Program-made: the position numbers and the translations under genes
Notes under the pieces: model-generated
Told to the model about the DNA's origin: nothing
Databases searched by the model: none
What the model saw: only the letters and a program-made list of their open reading frames with translations
Shown here: positions 25,966 through 34,599 of the stretch, one piece after another
Layout of the letters: each line of letters begins with the position of its first letter
Position numbering within the stretch: position 1 is the first letter of the stretch
Source: Bacteroidota bacterium
GTDB lineage: Bacteria; Bacteroidota; Bacteroidia; Bacteroidales; CAIXZF01
Length of the DNA stretch: 64,000 bases
Reading direction: 5' to 3'
NCBI GenBank assembly: GCA_022709385.1
Contig: JAKLIX010000002.1
Location: forward strand, 170,535 to 234,534

Positions 25966-27357
25966 TCAGTATCCCAGTGTTTTAAGCATGGATTTATAAC
26001 TCTGTTCTTTGGCGAAAAGGCGGGTATAGTATTCGCCGCTTTCATCGGTTTCGATGATGATGTGCTTGGGTGCGGGGATCAGGCAATGCTGGATTCCGCC
26101 GAAGCCGCCGAGCGATTCCTGGTAAGCGCCGGTATGGAAAAGCCCGATGTATTGCTCCACTCCCTCAGTGATCTTCGGAAGAAAAACCGCGTTGGCATGT
26201 GCTTCCGCATTGTAATAATCGTGGGAGTCGCAGGTGAGTCCGCCGAGAAAGACCCGCTGGTATTCGAAATCCCAGTTATTGATCGCAAGCAGGATAAAGC
26301 GCTGGTGAATGGCCCAGGTATCCGGAAGGGTGGTCATGAAAGAACTGTCGATCATATTCCACAACTCCCTGTCGTTCTGCTGCTTCTGATTAATGATGCT
26401 GAAGAGCACCGCACCCGACTCCCCTACCGTATAGCTTCCGAATTCAGTAAAAATGTGGGGTTCGGGAACATTGTTCACAGTACACTGGTTCTTTATCTGG
26501 GCTATGATCTCTTCGGCCATGTATTCATAATCGTAGAGGAAGGCCATGCTGTTCTTGATCGGGAATCCTCCGCCAATATTGAAGTACTCCAGTTCGGGGC
26601 ATAGCTTTTTCAGCTCACAATATAAGTTGATGCACTTGCTGAGCTCATTCCAGTAATAGGCCGAATCCTTGATTCCGGTATTAATGAAAAAGTGCAGCAT
26701 TTTCAGTTCAAAAGTGGGATTGTTGCGGATTTTCTCATTGTAGAAACTGATCACATCGCCCACACGAATACCAAGCCGGCTTGTATAGAAATCGAACATG
26801 GGTTCTTCCTCTGATGCGATTCTGAGGCCGATGTTGATCTTCCTATTACTTTTTCCTGTGTAGTCTTCTATCTCCTGTTTGTTGTCAAGTACCGGTATGA
26901 TATTATCAAAACCATTGTTAATCAGATCGATAATTCCCTGGGTATACTGAGGGCGTTTAAAGCCGTTACAAATCACGTAAATGTCTTTTCCGATCTTCCC
27001 GGATTCAAGTAAAGATTCGATAATAGGAAGATCAAATGCGCTCGATGTCTCCAGATGTACGTCATTTTTCAGGACTTCCTCGAGTACAAATGAGAAATGT
27101 GAGCTCTTGGTGCAGTAGCAGTAGTGATAGTCCCCCTGGTAATCTACTTTGGCCATGGCCACGTTAAAAAGACGCTTAGCCTTTTTTATATTCTGTGTAA
27201 TTCTTGGTAAGTACGTGATTTTTAATGGTGTACCATATTGCTCAATGATATCCATCAAGGGAATCTGATGAAAATGGAGTTCATTGTCTTCGACCTTGAA
27301 TTCTTCCTGGGGGAATTCAAATGTCTGTTCAATAAGGTCGATATATTTATTTTTCAT
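25966..27357 (-). CDS. speA: Arginine decarboxylase (short fold-III PLP type)
   Basis: PLP-dependent decarboxylase of the alanine-racemase-fold type, making agmatine from arginine. The 463-residue protein has the PLP-lysine context YHYCYCTKSSHF near residue 80, a glycine-rich phosphate loop YFNIGGGFPIK and a C-terminal active-site segment LTCDSHD. It is shorter than the ~630-residue E. coli SpeA and matches the short Bacteroidota form that precedes agmatinase. It is the first gene of the polyamine operon, with a promoter at 27427-27458 and a 70-nt leader. Confidence 0.87.
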   Translation of the reverse strand: MKNKYIDLIEQTFEFPQEEFKVEDNELHFHQIPLMDIIEQYGTPLKITYLPRITQNIKKAKRLFNVAMAKVDYQGDYHYCYCTKSSHFSFVLEEVLKNDVHLETSSAFDLPIIESLLESGKIGKDIYVICNGFKRPQYTQGIIDLINNGFDNIIPVLDNKQEIEDYTGKSNRKINIGLRIASEEEPMFDFYTSRLGIRVGDVISFYNEKIRNNPTFELKMLHFFINTGIKDSAYYWNELSKCINLYCELKKLCPELEYFNIGGGFPIKNSMAFLYDYEYMAEEIIAQIKNQCTVNNVPEPHIFTEFGSYTVGESGAVLFSIINQKQQNDRELWNMIDSSFMTTLPDTWAIHQRFILLAINNWDFEYQRVFLGGLTCDSHDYYNAEAHANAVFLPKITEGVEQYIGLFHTGAYQESLGGFGGIQHCLIPAPKHIIIETDESGEYYTRLFAKEQSYKSMLKTLGY

Positions 27358-27426
27358 GATGTATCCGTCTTATTTAGTTTGATAATACAATCCCGATTCA
27401 GAATAACCGGATATAATCCGGGGGTG

Positions 27427-27458
27427 CAAATATATTTAAACAATTTACAAGGTCAAAA
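27427..27458 (-). promoter_or_regulatory. Promoter of the polyamine operon
   Basis: Minus strand: -33 TTTG-like box at 27455-27458, a spacer of about 20 bp and a -7 TATATTTG at 27427-27434. This is a close match to the Bacteroidota consensus. Confidence 0.65.
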
Positions 27459-27535
27459 AGAATTTTATGTAATCCGCGTTCAGGCACCTTTTGTATGACC
27501 AATCAATTGAAAGTAAACAGCAGTGAAGGGTAATG

Positions 27536-27897
27536 GCGTTGTCATGCTGAGCGTAGTCGAAGCATTGTTTCGTACTGGGATCAGTTTCCCTCCTGGTGAC
27601 CGGTTTAGGGGTTTATTGGTTTAGAAGTTTAGGTAATAGTTTAAGGTTCAAAGTTTAAGGTTTAAGGAGTTCTGGCCGTCATCGGAGACCGGTTTAGATG
27701 TTTATTGGTTTAGAAGTTTAGTGAAACTCCGTGCATAACTCCGTGTAACTCTGTGGTTATAAAAGCCGGGCGTGGAGAAGCATCGTTTCATACCGGAAAC
27801 AGTTTCCGGCTGGATGCCGGTTTAGGGGTTTGTTGGTTTGGAGTTCAGGTACCAGTTTAAGGTTTAAAGTTTAAGGTTTAAGGAGTTCTGGCCGTCT
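27536..27897. repeat. Imperfect tandem repeat in a long non-coding gap (27358-28225)
   Basis: The 868-bp gap holds no gene. Two ~125-bp units (27557-27680 and 27775-27897) share AAGCATYGTTTC, CAGTTTCC, GCCGGTTTAGGGGTTT, AGTTTAAGGTTTAAGGAG and TTCTGGCCGTC; a third partial CCGGTTTAGATGTTTATTGG lies at 27689-27718. The motif GTCATGCTGAGCGTAGTCGA at 27541 belongs to a widespread Bacteroidota interspersed repeat. The AAGTTTAAGG/TTTAGGTTT strings resemble others at 11400-11425. Confidence 0.65.
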
Positions 27898-28155
27898 CGG
27901 AAATTCATTTCTTTACTTAATACTTCACTTCTAAACTCAATTTTCTTCCCTCTCACTTAAAAGCCGGGTCTTCGGGCCTTTGGTGTTGATTGAAAAGTAT
28001 AATGTTTAGGGTCTAAAGTCTAATGAGGACTCAAGTGAAAAAAAGGTTCTAACTCAAGGATCTAAAGTTTAATATCCTGATTGACGGATTCTTCGTATAT
28101 TTACTATAAATTTTCCACCTTCATGAAACTTCCATACAGACTATCATTCATACAA

Positions 28156-28212
28156 ACCGAAGATGATCATATATGGATATTCCCCCGCATGAAGCGGGAC
28201 AGGCATCTGACC
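28156..28212 (+). repeat. Leader repeat, copy 2 (upstream of the C25-like gene)
   Basis: ATGGATATTC, a perfect CCCGC-ATGAA-GCGGG hairpin and ACAGGCATCTGACC, ending 13 bp before the ATG at 28226. It is nearly identical to the copy at 21155-21213. Confidence 0.75.
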
Positions 28213-28225
28213 TAATCTAAAAAAT

Positions 28226-30112
28226 ATGAAAAAGTTCCTCCTCCCTGTATTTCTGGCATTTCTGCTACCCTGGAATACCATAGGAAATACGCTGCAGGAC
28301 AGCACTTACCTGGTGCTGACAAGTGTCAATGAATCTGACCCCTACTACGCTGCCGCCCTGCAGGTAGCTGCCTACCGGAATGCCCAGATCGTACATTTTC
28401 ACCCCGACAGCCTGGACGAGCTTCTGCCCGTTCTTGTCAACCTTGAACCACGCTACGCAGCCATCGTGATTAAGCCCACAGAGCTGGAAATCAATTTTAT
28501 ACGAAAGTTTTTAATGATGAGCACCAGCCTCGACGGTGATCCTTTCACCGACTTTTCTTACGGCTACATCACCGGGGCTACGGCTGCGGATGCCCTGGCT
28601 TTTGTGAACCGTATCATCCAGGCCGAAGCCGACGGCATCCAGGACTATCCCCTGAATATCGGCGGCTATGCGGCATCCTCCCTGAATTTCGTCTTCACAG
28701 GCGCCAACGACTTCATGAAATACCTCGATCCGCCGCTTGTAAGCTCCATCTACATGGAGACCAATAACTCAGGCAGCGGAAGGAATTTCTTTCTGAACAA
28801 CACCCAGTATATGCTGGGCAACAAACTGCTCGATATCGGTTACAACGGCGATCCTCACATGCTTTGGCTGTTTGAGGGCGGTAACATGAACCCGGATCCG
28901 CCCGTGTGGCTGTACGACCCGGCAAAGATCGAAGATCCCGCCTATGCCCGGATGGGACTCACCAGCTTCGATATCAGCACCTTATACCTCTACCCTGCCG
29001 TGGCTTTCAACGGCGCCTGCCATGCCGGCGAACCAAAAAAAGTGATGGTGGAAAGCGATATCGCCGCCACATTCGGCAACACCAACGGCCTGATACAATT
29101 CTACACCATGTCCGATACCTTCAGCTACTGCCTTTCCATCCTGAATACCGGTATCACGGGTTATTTCGCCCCCTGTGGCGCCAATAACGCCAACGACCAG
29201 GGGGAAGAGATCTACCAGGCTTTTCTCTTCCATGAGCCCCTGGGCGACATCCACAAACGATCCATGGACGGCGTGGTGATGGGATTCCTCGGGAACAAGC
29301 CCAAACTGAAGATCTACCAGTGGGGCGGTTCAACCTCCGGCTGTGACGTGCTTGCTTCAGGAACATTCAACCCCGCCCAGTGGAGCGGCGCCTGTTATAT
29401 GCTGGGAGGCAAGGCAAACCGTATCTATTTCGGCGATCCCCTCTACCATCCTTTTAAAAAACATCATTCCGATTCTCTTTCCATCACTACCACCATAACA
29501 GATTCCATCAGTCCGGACAGCCTGCACATCCACCTGGAATACCATAAACCGGATGCCTCAGTGGCTTATTTCCCCGTCTGGGACAAGTTTCACTTCAGCG
29601 ACACCAGAATCTACACACCTGTAGAACTTCCCGACTATGTGGCTGACATCACCTCCTGCAGCGTCATCAGCGCATCGGGACCATACCATATATATATTTA
29701 TGCCCTCGAGCATTTTGCCGGGAAAACCATCCTGCACCTGGAGATCGACATTCCGGATGACATGTATGATAAAATCGACTTCAGCATGTCCTTTTGTATC
29801 ACCTTTACCAACACCGGTCTGGAAGAAATTCACAGCGGCAGGCAGGCGGTGCTCACCGATCTGAATTGTTATCCCAACCCGGCCCGTGATCTGGTCGAAT
29901 TCAGTTTCCGGCTTGCCGAGCCACTCAGCCTTTCCGTGACACTTGCCGATGCCGGCGGCCGACCCGTATGGCAGGGCTTACCGGAAAAACTGGAACCCGG
30001 TTTACATAAAAAACAACTTCAGATCAGTGTGATCCCTGACAGCGGGCAATACTTTCTTATCCTGAATGCAGGTAAACAAAGCTTCACGCGCAAAATCAGC
30101 ATTGTCAGATAG
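28226..30112 (+). CDS. T9SS cargo protein with C25 (gingipain)-like fold
   Basis: Secreted, 628 residues. Signal peptide 1-20, a large N-terminal region with features reminiscent of the C25 peptidase fold (a strand-rich segment FSYGYITGATAADALAFVNRI like the gingipain xGRxPxxT block, and a Cys in FNGACHAGEP), a beta domain ~420-530 and a type A T9SS sorting tail with NCYPNPARDLVEFSF. The position where C25 enzymes have the catalytic GHG reads FEGGNM, so peptidase activity is doubtful. The fold assignment is from motif resemblance only. The shared leader repeat precedes it. Confidence 0.6.
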   Translation: MKKFLLPVFLAFLLPWNTIGNTLQDSTYLVLTSVNESDPYYAAALQVAAYRNAQIVHFHPDSLDELLPVLVNLEPRYAAIVIKPTELEINFIRKFLMMSTSLDGDPFTDFSYGYITGATAADALAFVNRIIQAEADGIQDYPLNIGGYAASSLNFVFTGANDFMKYLDPPLVSSIYMETNNSGSGRNFFLNNTQYMLGNKLLDIGYNGDPHMLWLFEGGNMNPDPPVWLYDPAKIEDPAYARMGLTSFDISTLYLYPAVAFNGACHAGEPKKVMVESDIAATFGNTNGLIQFYTMSDTFSYCLSILNTGITGYFAPCGANNANDQGEEIYQAFLFHEPLGDIHKRSMDGVVMGFLGNKPKLKIYQWGGSTSGCDVLASGTFNPAQWSGACYMLGGKANRIYFGDPLYHPFKKHHSDSLSITTTITDSISPDSLHIHLEYHKPDASVAYFPVWDKFHFSDTRIYTPVELPDYVADITSCSVISASGPYHIYIYALEHFAGKTILHLEIDIPDDMYDKIDFSMSFCITFTNTGLEEIHSGRQAVLTDLNCYPNPARDLVEFSFRLAEPLSLSVTLADAGGRPVWQGLPEKLEPGLHKKQLQISVIPDSGQYFLILNAGKQSFTRKISIVR

Positions 30113-30155
30113 GCCGGCTGCTCCCTTTCCCCTTCCAGGGCTTCCTTTTTTTGAG

Positions 30156-30163
30156 TATGTTTG
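30156..30163 (+). promoter_or_regulatory. Promoter -7 box of the antiporter gene
   Basis: TATGTTTG matches TAnnTTTG, 33 bp before the ATG at 30196. It decides against the upstream TTG and ATG starts, which would lie in or before the box. Confidence 0.45.
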
Positions 30164-30195
30164 TGCTGCCACAGGCAAATTACAAACCTGATAAC

Positions 30196-32334
30196 ATGCT
30201 GCACGACCTTAGCCTGAGTTTTCCCCTTGAGAATCCGATTCTGCAGTTCTCCCTGATCCTCTTTATCATCCTGTTCGCACCCATCCTGCTGAACAAAGTG
30301 AAAATACCCCACCTGATCGGACTGATACTGGCAGGTGTGCTCATTGGTCCCTACGGCTTGAATATCATGCTGCGCGACAGCAGCATCATCCTTTTCGGAA
30401 CGGTGGGACTGCTCTATATCATGTTTCTTGCCGGATTGGAGATAGACCTGCTGGAGTTCAGAAAAAATATCGGGCGAAGCACTGTTTTCGGTTTGTACAC
30501 CTTTATCATCCCGATGGGACTGGGTACCGCGATGTCTTATTACATCCTGCGCTTCCCCCTGCCTACCTCCATCCTGCTGGCCAGCATGTTTGCCTCCCAC
30601 ACCCTGATCGCTTACCCTGTCATCAGCAAGCTGGGCGTGGCCAGAAACAGGGCAGTAACGATCGCCGTTGGCGGGACGGTGATCACCGACACCCTCGCCC
30701 TGCTGGTACTTGCAGTAATCGCAGGAATGTCGACCGGCACCATTGGCCAGGATTTCTGGATCAGGCTCGGCCTTTCCATGCTGATATTCATCCTTGCGGT
30801 AGTGCTGTTGTTTCCCCTGATCACCCGCTGGTTCTTTAAACGCTATGACGACAGCATCCTGCAATACATTTTCGTACTGGGCATGCTTTTCCTGGGCGCT
30901 TTCATGGCCGAAGCGGCAGGTATAGAACCCATCATCGGGGCATTCCTGGCCGGACTCGCCCTGAACCGCCTCATTCCCAAAACCTCCCCCCTGATGAACC
31001 GGGTGGAATTTGTCGGCAATGCCCTCTTTATCCCCTTCTTCCTGATTGGTGTGGGCATGCTGATCAACACCAGGATGTTTATCAAAGACTGGGAGACGAT
31101 CTTCGTGGCAATCTGCATGACATTGACTGCCACCTTCAGCAAGTTCATTGCCGCATGGTTCACGCAAAAGACCTTCAGGCTTTCCCTCGACGAAAGACGG
31201 TTGATCTTCGGCCTGAGCAACGCCCAGGCAGCCGCTACCCTGGCTGCAGTCCTGGTGGGTTACAATATCATCCTTGGCCATACCGAAACCGGAGAGCCCA
31301 TCCGCCTGCTGAGCGAAAGCGTACTCAACGGCACTATCCTGATGATCCTGGTAACCTGTACCATTGCCTCCTTCATCGCCCAGAAAGGCGCCCGCAACCT
31401 GGCCCTGGCTGAAACCAGCGAGCTGAAAGAAGAATCCGACCTTCACGAAAAGATCCTGGTCGCCGTCAAAGATCTGCCTTCAACCGAAGAGCTGATCAAC
31501 CTCAGCACCACCATCAAATCCCCGAAAAACCTCAGCGGACTCTATGCCATCACAGTGCTGGATGATATCAGTCCGGAGGTGTCAACCGAAAAAAAAGCCG
31601 CCAGGATACTCGAACAGGCCAGCATGACGGCCGCAGCCACCGACAACCACCTGCATACCCTGCTGCGGAACGACCCGAATGTGGTGAACGGCATCAGCCA
31701 GGCGGTGAAAGACTATAAAATCACCGATCTTATCCTCGGTCTGCATGAAAAAAAAGGAATATCCACCTCCTTCCTCGGCAACCTGACCGAGGGCATCCTC
31801 AACCGCTGCAATACCACCACGCTGATCTACAAACCGTCACAACCACTCGCCACCGTTAAAAGACACCTGGTCATCGTGCCGGAGAAAGCCGAAAAAGAGA
31901 TCGGCTTTGCCTTCTGGATCATCCGCTTATGGAATGTCTCACGGAATACCGGTGCAAGGCTGATGTTCTTTGCACCCGGACAAACCCTGCAGATCATCCG
32001 GGAAATCAAGGACAAACACCCGGTCTCGGCAGAATTCAGCGAGTTCTCCGATTGGGATGACTTCCTTATCCTTTCCAGGGAAGTGAAAAACGACGACAAC
32101 CTGGTCATCATCCTGAGCCGTAAAGACAGACCCTCATGGCATAACAACATGTCGCGTATCCCGACATATCTGAACAAGTATTTCCAATCCACCAGTTTCC
32201 TGCTGGTCTTTCCGGTACAGTCCGGTGTCGCCGACATCCCAAACATGGACCTGAAAAATCCCTCCGTACCCGAATCCATTGAAAAGCTCGATGAAATCGG
32301 CAAAACCATCTCGAAACTGTTCAAACGTAAATAA
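30196..32334 (+). CDS. CPA2-family cation/proton antiporter with C-terminal UspA-like domain
   Basis: Membrane exchanger with about 12 hydrophobic helices over residues ~15-410, followed by ~300 cytoplasmic residues resembling tandem universal-stress domains. Family motifs include HLIGLILAGVLIGPYG and the FLAGLEIDLLEF region. The frame starts at TTG 30151, but TATGTTTG at 30156-30163 looks like a -7 box, so the ATG at 30196 is the more likely start. Probably Na+/H+ or K+/H+ exchange for pH and salt balance; ion specificity cannot be read from the sequence. Confidence 0.87.
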   Translation: MLHDLSLSFPLENPILQFSLILFIILFAPILLNKVKIPHLIGLILAGVLIGPYGLNIMLRDSSIILFGTVGLLYIMFLAGLEIDLLEFRKNIGRSTVFGLYTFIIPMGLGTAMSYYILRFPLPTSILLASMFASHTLIAYPVISKLGVARNRAVTIAVGGTVITDTLALLVLAVIAGMSTGTIGQDFWIRLGLSMLIFILAVVLLFPLITRWFFKRYDDSILQYIFVLGMLFLGAFMAEAAGIEPIIGAFLAGLALNRLIPKTSPLMNRVEFVGNALFIPFFLIGVGMLINTRMFIKDWETIFVAICMTLTATFSKFIAAWFTQKTFRLSLDERRLIFGLSNAQAAATLAAVLVGYNIILGHTETGEPIRLLSESVLNGTILMILVTCTIASFIAQKGARNLALAETSELKEESDLHEKILVAVKDLPSTEELINLSTTIKSPKNLSGLYAITVLDDISPEVSTEKKAARILEQASMTAAATDNHLHTLLRNDPNVVNGISQAVKDYKITDLILGLHEKKGISTSFLGNLTEGILNRCNTTTLIYKPSQPLATVKRHLVIVPEKAEKEIGFAFWIIRLWNVSRNTGARLMFFAPGQTLQIIREIKDKHPVSAEFSEFSDWDDFLILSREVKNDDNLVIILSRKDRPSWHNNMSRIPTYLNKYFQSTSFLLVFPVQSGVADIPNMDLKNPSVPESIEKLDEIGKTISKLFKRK

Positions 32335-32352
32335 TAACAGATAACACCCCAC

Positions 32353-34593
32353 ATGATGAACACAAGAATCAATCACAGCAAAAGCGGCCATTTCCCCTGG
32401 AATTGGTTAGTACCGGCATTTCTGGCTGTAAACTGCATGATGATGCCCGCAACAGCGCAGCCCCTGGCCGGTAATTACAGCATTGACGCAACCCAGGCCA
32501 CAGGCGGTACCAACTTTCATTCTTTCGGAGATTTTGCTTCCGCGCTGAATATCAATGGGATATCGGCCACGGTCACCGCAACGGTAGTACCCGGCTCCGG
32601 ACCCTATACAGAACAGGTGGTAATCAACACCATCCAGGGCAGCGGCCCGAATGCCTGGGTAAACCTGGAAGGAAACGGGGAGATACTGACGGCTGTGACC
32701 AACACCACCGACAGACATGTGCTCCGCTTAGCCAACGTGCAGTATTTCACGGTCAATAACCTGCACATCGTCAGAGATACCACCTCCCCTGCCGGCTTCT
32801 ACGGTATCCACATATACGGCAGCGGTAATTTTATCAACATCACCAACTGCGAGGTGGATATGAGCGGTACCACCAGCACCCTTTACGGCGGTATCGTTGC
32901 TTCAGGCTCCCTGACCAGCATCCTGGTGACCGGGGATTTCCACAACCTGAACATCACAGGCAACACCACCTGGGGAGGAGGTTACGGGGCATCGGTATTC
33001 GGACTGATCAATCCCCTGGCATCCAATATTGTGATCAGTAACAACCAGTTCACCAACTTTCACTCCAACGGGGTTTACCTGAGAGAAACCGACGGAGCCA
33101 TTGTCAGTGGCAACTATTTCGACAAAACCACCTCCAATGTCACCTCCTGCAACGCCATCCAGCTGGCCCAGGCTGCCAACATCAACGCCCAGGTTTTCAA
33201 TAACTTTATCCAGATCACCCAAACCCAGAACGGCAGCATGACCATCAGGGGAATCTACCTGTTCAACGGCACCGGCCATAAGGTGTACAACAACGTGATT
33301 CACAACATCAATCTACAGGCAGGTAATTTTACCGCCATCGAGGTACGGACCGGAGCTACAGCACCACAGATCTGTTTTAACACCATCTCCATCGACAATC
33401 CCAATCCCTGTACGGGAAATTTTTACGGGATCAAGGAGGAACTGTCGAATACGAATGCTGTGCTCAGGAATAACATGCTCAGCATGACCGCAACAACCAG
33501 CGGTTTCAAATCCGCCCTGGTACTCGGCAGCTCTGCCACCGTAACAACGGCCTTCAACAGCGACTATAACGACATCTGGATACCCGGCGGGAATGTCGCC
33601 CAGAAGGGAGGAGGACTCACCACACCGGTTTTATATACCGACCTGGCCACATGGCAGTCGGTCAGCAGCCAGGATATACATACGGTGACCATAGATCCGG
33701 TCTTTGTGTCGCCTTTGTATCCGCAGCCTGCAAATACCTTCCTGGATAACCTGGGGATCGCCATTCCGTGGGTTCCCCTCGATGTCACGGGCATCACCCG
33801 CGGTGACCCTCCCGATATGGGCGCTTACGAGCTGAGCAGCACTCCGCCGCCAACACCCGACACGATCTACGGTGTCACTGAAGCATGTGAGTTCTCCGTT
33901 CAAAACTTTACCGTGAGTACGGTGCCTGGTGCCAGCTCGTATGTGTGGACTGTGACGGGCGCCAGCCTGGTCAGCGGGCAGGGAAGCGCTTCGATCGTGG
34001 TTGCCTTCAGCAATACGGCCGCACAGATATCAGTGTATGCCAGCAATGCCATGGGGAACAGCGGCACGCTGAGTCTTGCGGTCGGCATCCTCCCCCTGCC
34101 GGCGGTCACACTGAACCTGCCACCCGACACCCTCTGCCTGAACTGGCCGCCTCTGACGCTGACAGGAGGAAATCCCCCCGGTGGGACATACACCGGTCCC
34201 GGTGTCAGCAACGGACAGTTTGACCCTGCAGGCGCCGGTACCGGAACCCATACCATCACCTATACTTTTACCGCAACCAACGGATGCAGTGCCTCTGACA
34301 CCACCTTCTTCAATGTCGCGGTGTGCACAGGCATTACGGACACAAAGCCTGAAACGCATGTCAGGGCGGTTCCGAACCCTCTTAGCCTGCAAAGCATGCT
34401 CCATGCACCCGCCGGTAGCCACATTACGGGCCTGAGCCTCTTCGATGCAAGAGGACAACTGCTCAAAACCCTGAGCATGAAAAGTGACCTGATTCCCCTG
34501 GCAGGAATCGTAACGGAACCTGGCCTTTACATCCTGAGGGTCATCACCGACAAACCTTCAGCGGAAACCCTGAAGCTGGTGGTGGCGGAATAG
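32353..34593 (+). CDS. T9SS-exported parallel beta-helix protein with PKD-like domains
   Basis: Secreted surface protein of 746 residues. After the signal peptide (~residues 17-36) comes a right-handed beta-helix region (~60-430) with repeated short blocks such as NISGNTTWGG-like and ISNNQFTNFHSNGVYLRE, as in NosD/pectate-lyase-like proteins. Two PKD/SprB-like beta domains follow (~500-660; SYVWTVTGA and GGTYTGPGVSNGQFDP), then a T9SS-type tail with VRAVPNPLSLQ. Likely a polysaccharide-binding or adhesive protein. It begins 18 bp after the antiporter gene but need not be functionally linked. Confidence 0.8.
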   Translation: MMNTRINHSKSGHFPWNWLVPAFLAVNCMMMPATAQPLAGNYSIDATQATGGTNFHSFGDFASALNINGISATVTATVVPGSGPYTEQVVINTIQGSGPNAWVNLEGNGEILTAVTNTTDRHVLRLANVQYFTVNNLHIVRDTTSPAGFYGIHIYGSGNFINITNCEVDMSGTTSTLYGGIVASGSLTSILVTGDFHNLNITGNTTWGGGYGASVFGLINPLASNIVISNNQFTNFHSNGVYLRETDGAIVSGNYFDKTTSNVTSCNAIQLAQAANINAQVFNNFIQITQTQNGSMTIRGIYLFNGTGHKVYNNVIHNINLQAGNFTAIEVRTGATAPQICFNTISIDNPNPCTGNFYGIKEELSNTNAVLRNNMLSMTATTSGFKSALVLGSSATVTTAFNSDYNDIWIPGGNVAQKGGGLTTPVLYTDLATWQSVSSQDIHTVTIDPVFVSPLYPQPANTFLDNLGIAIPWVPLDVTGITRGDPPDMGAYELSSTPPPTPDTIYGVTEACEFSVQNFTVSTVPGASSYVWTVTGASLVSGQGSASIVVAFSNTAAQISVYASNAMGNSGTLSLAVGILPLPAVTLNLPPDTLCLNWPPLTLTGGNPPGGTYTGPGVSNGQFDPAGAGTGTHTITYTFTATNGCSASDTTFFNVAVCTGITDTKPETHVRAVPNPLSLQSMLHAPAGSHITGLSLFDARGQLLKTLSMKSDLIPLAGIVTEPGLYILRVITDKPSAETLKLVVAE

Positions 34594-34599
34594 GAGACG

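Noticed and set aside
30019-31446. A 475-residue minus-strand reading frame
   Set aside because: It is antisense to the antiporter gene; His/Gln/Asp-rich composition is typical of a reverse-frame shadow of membrane helices.
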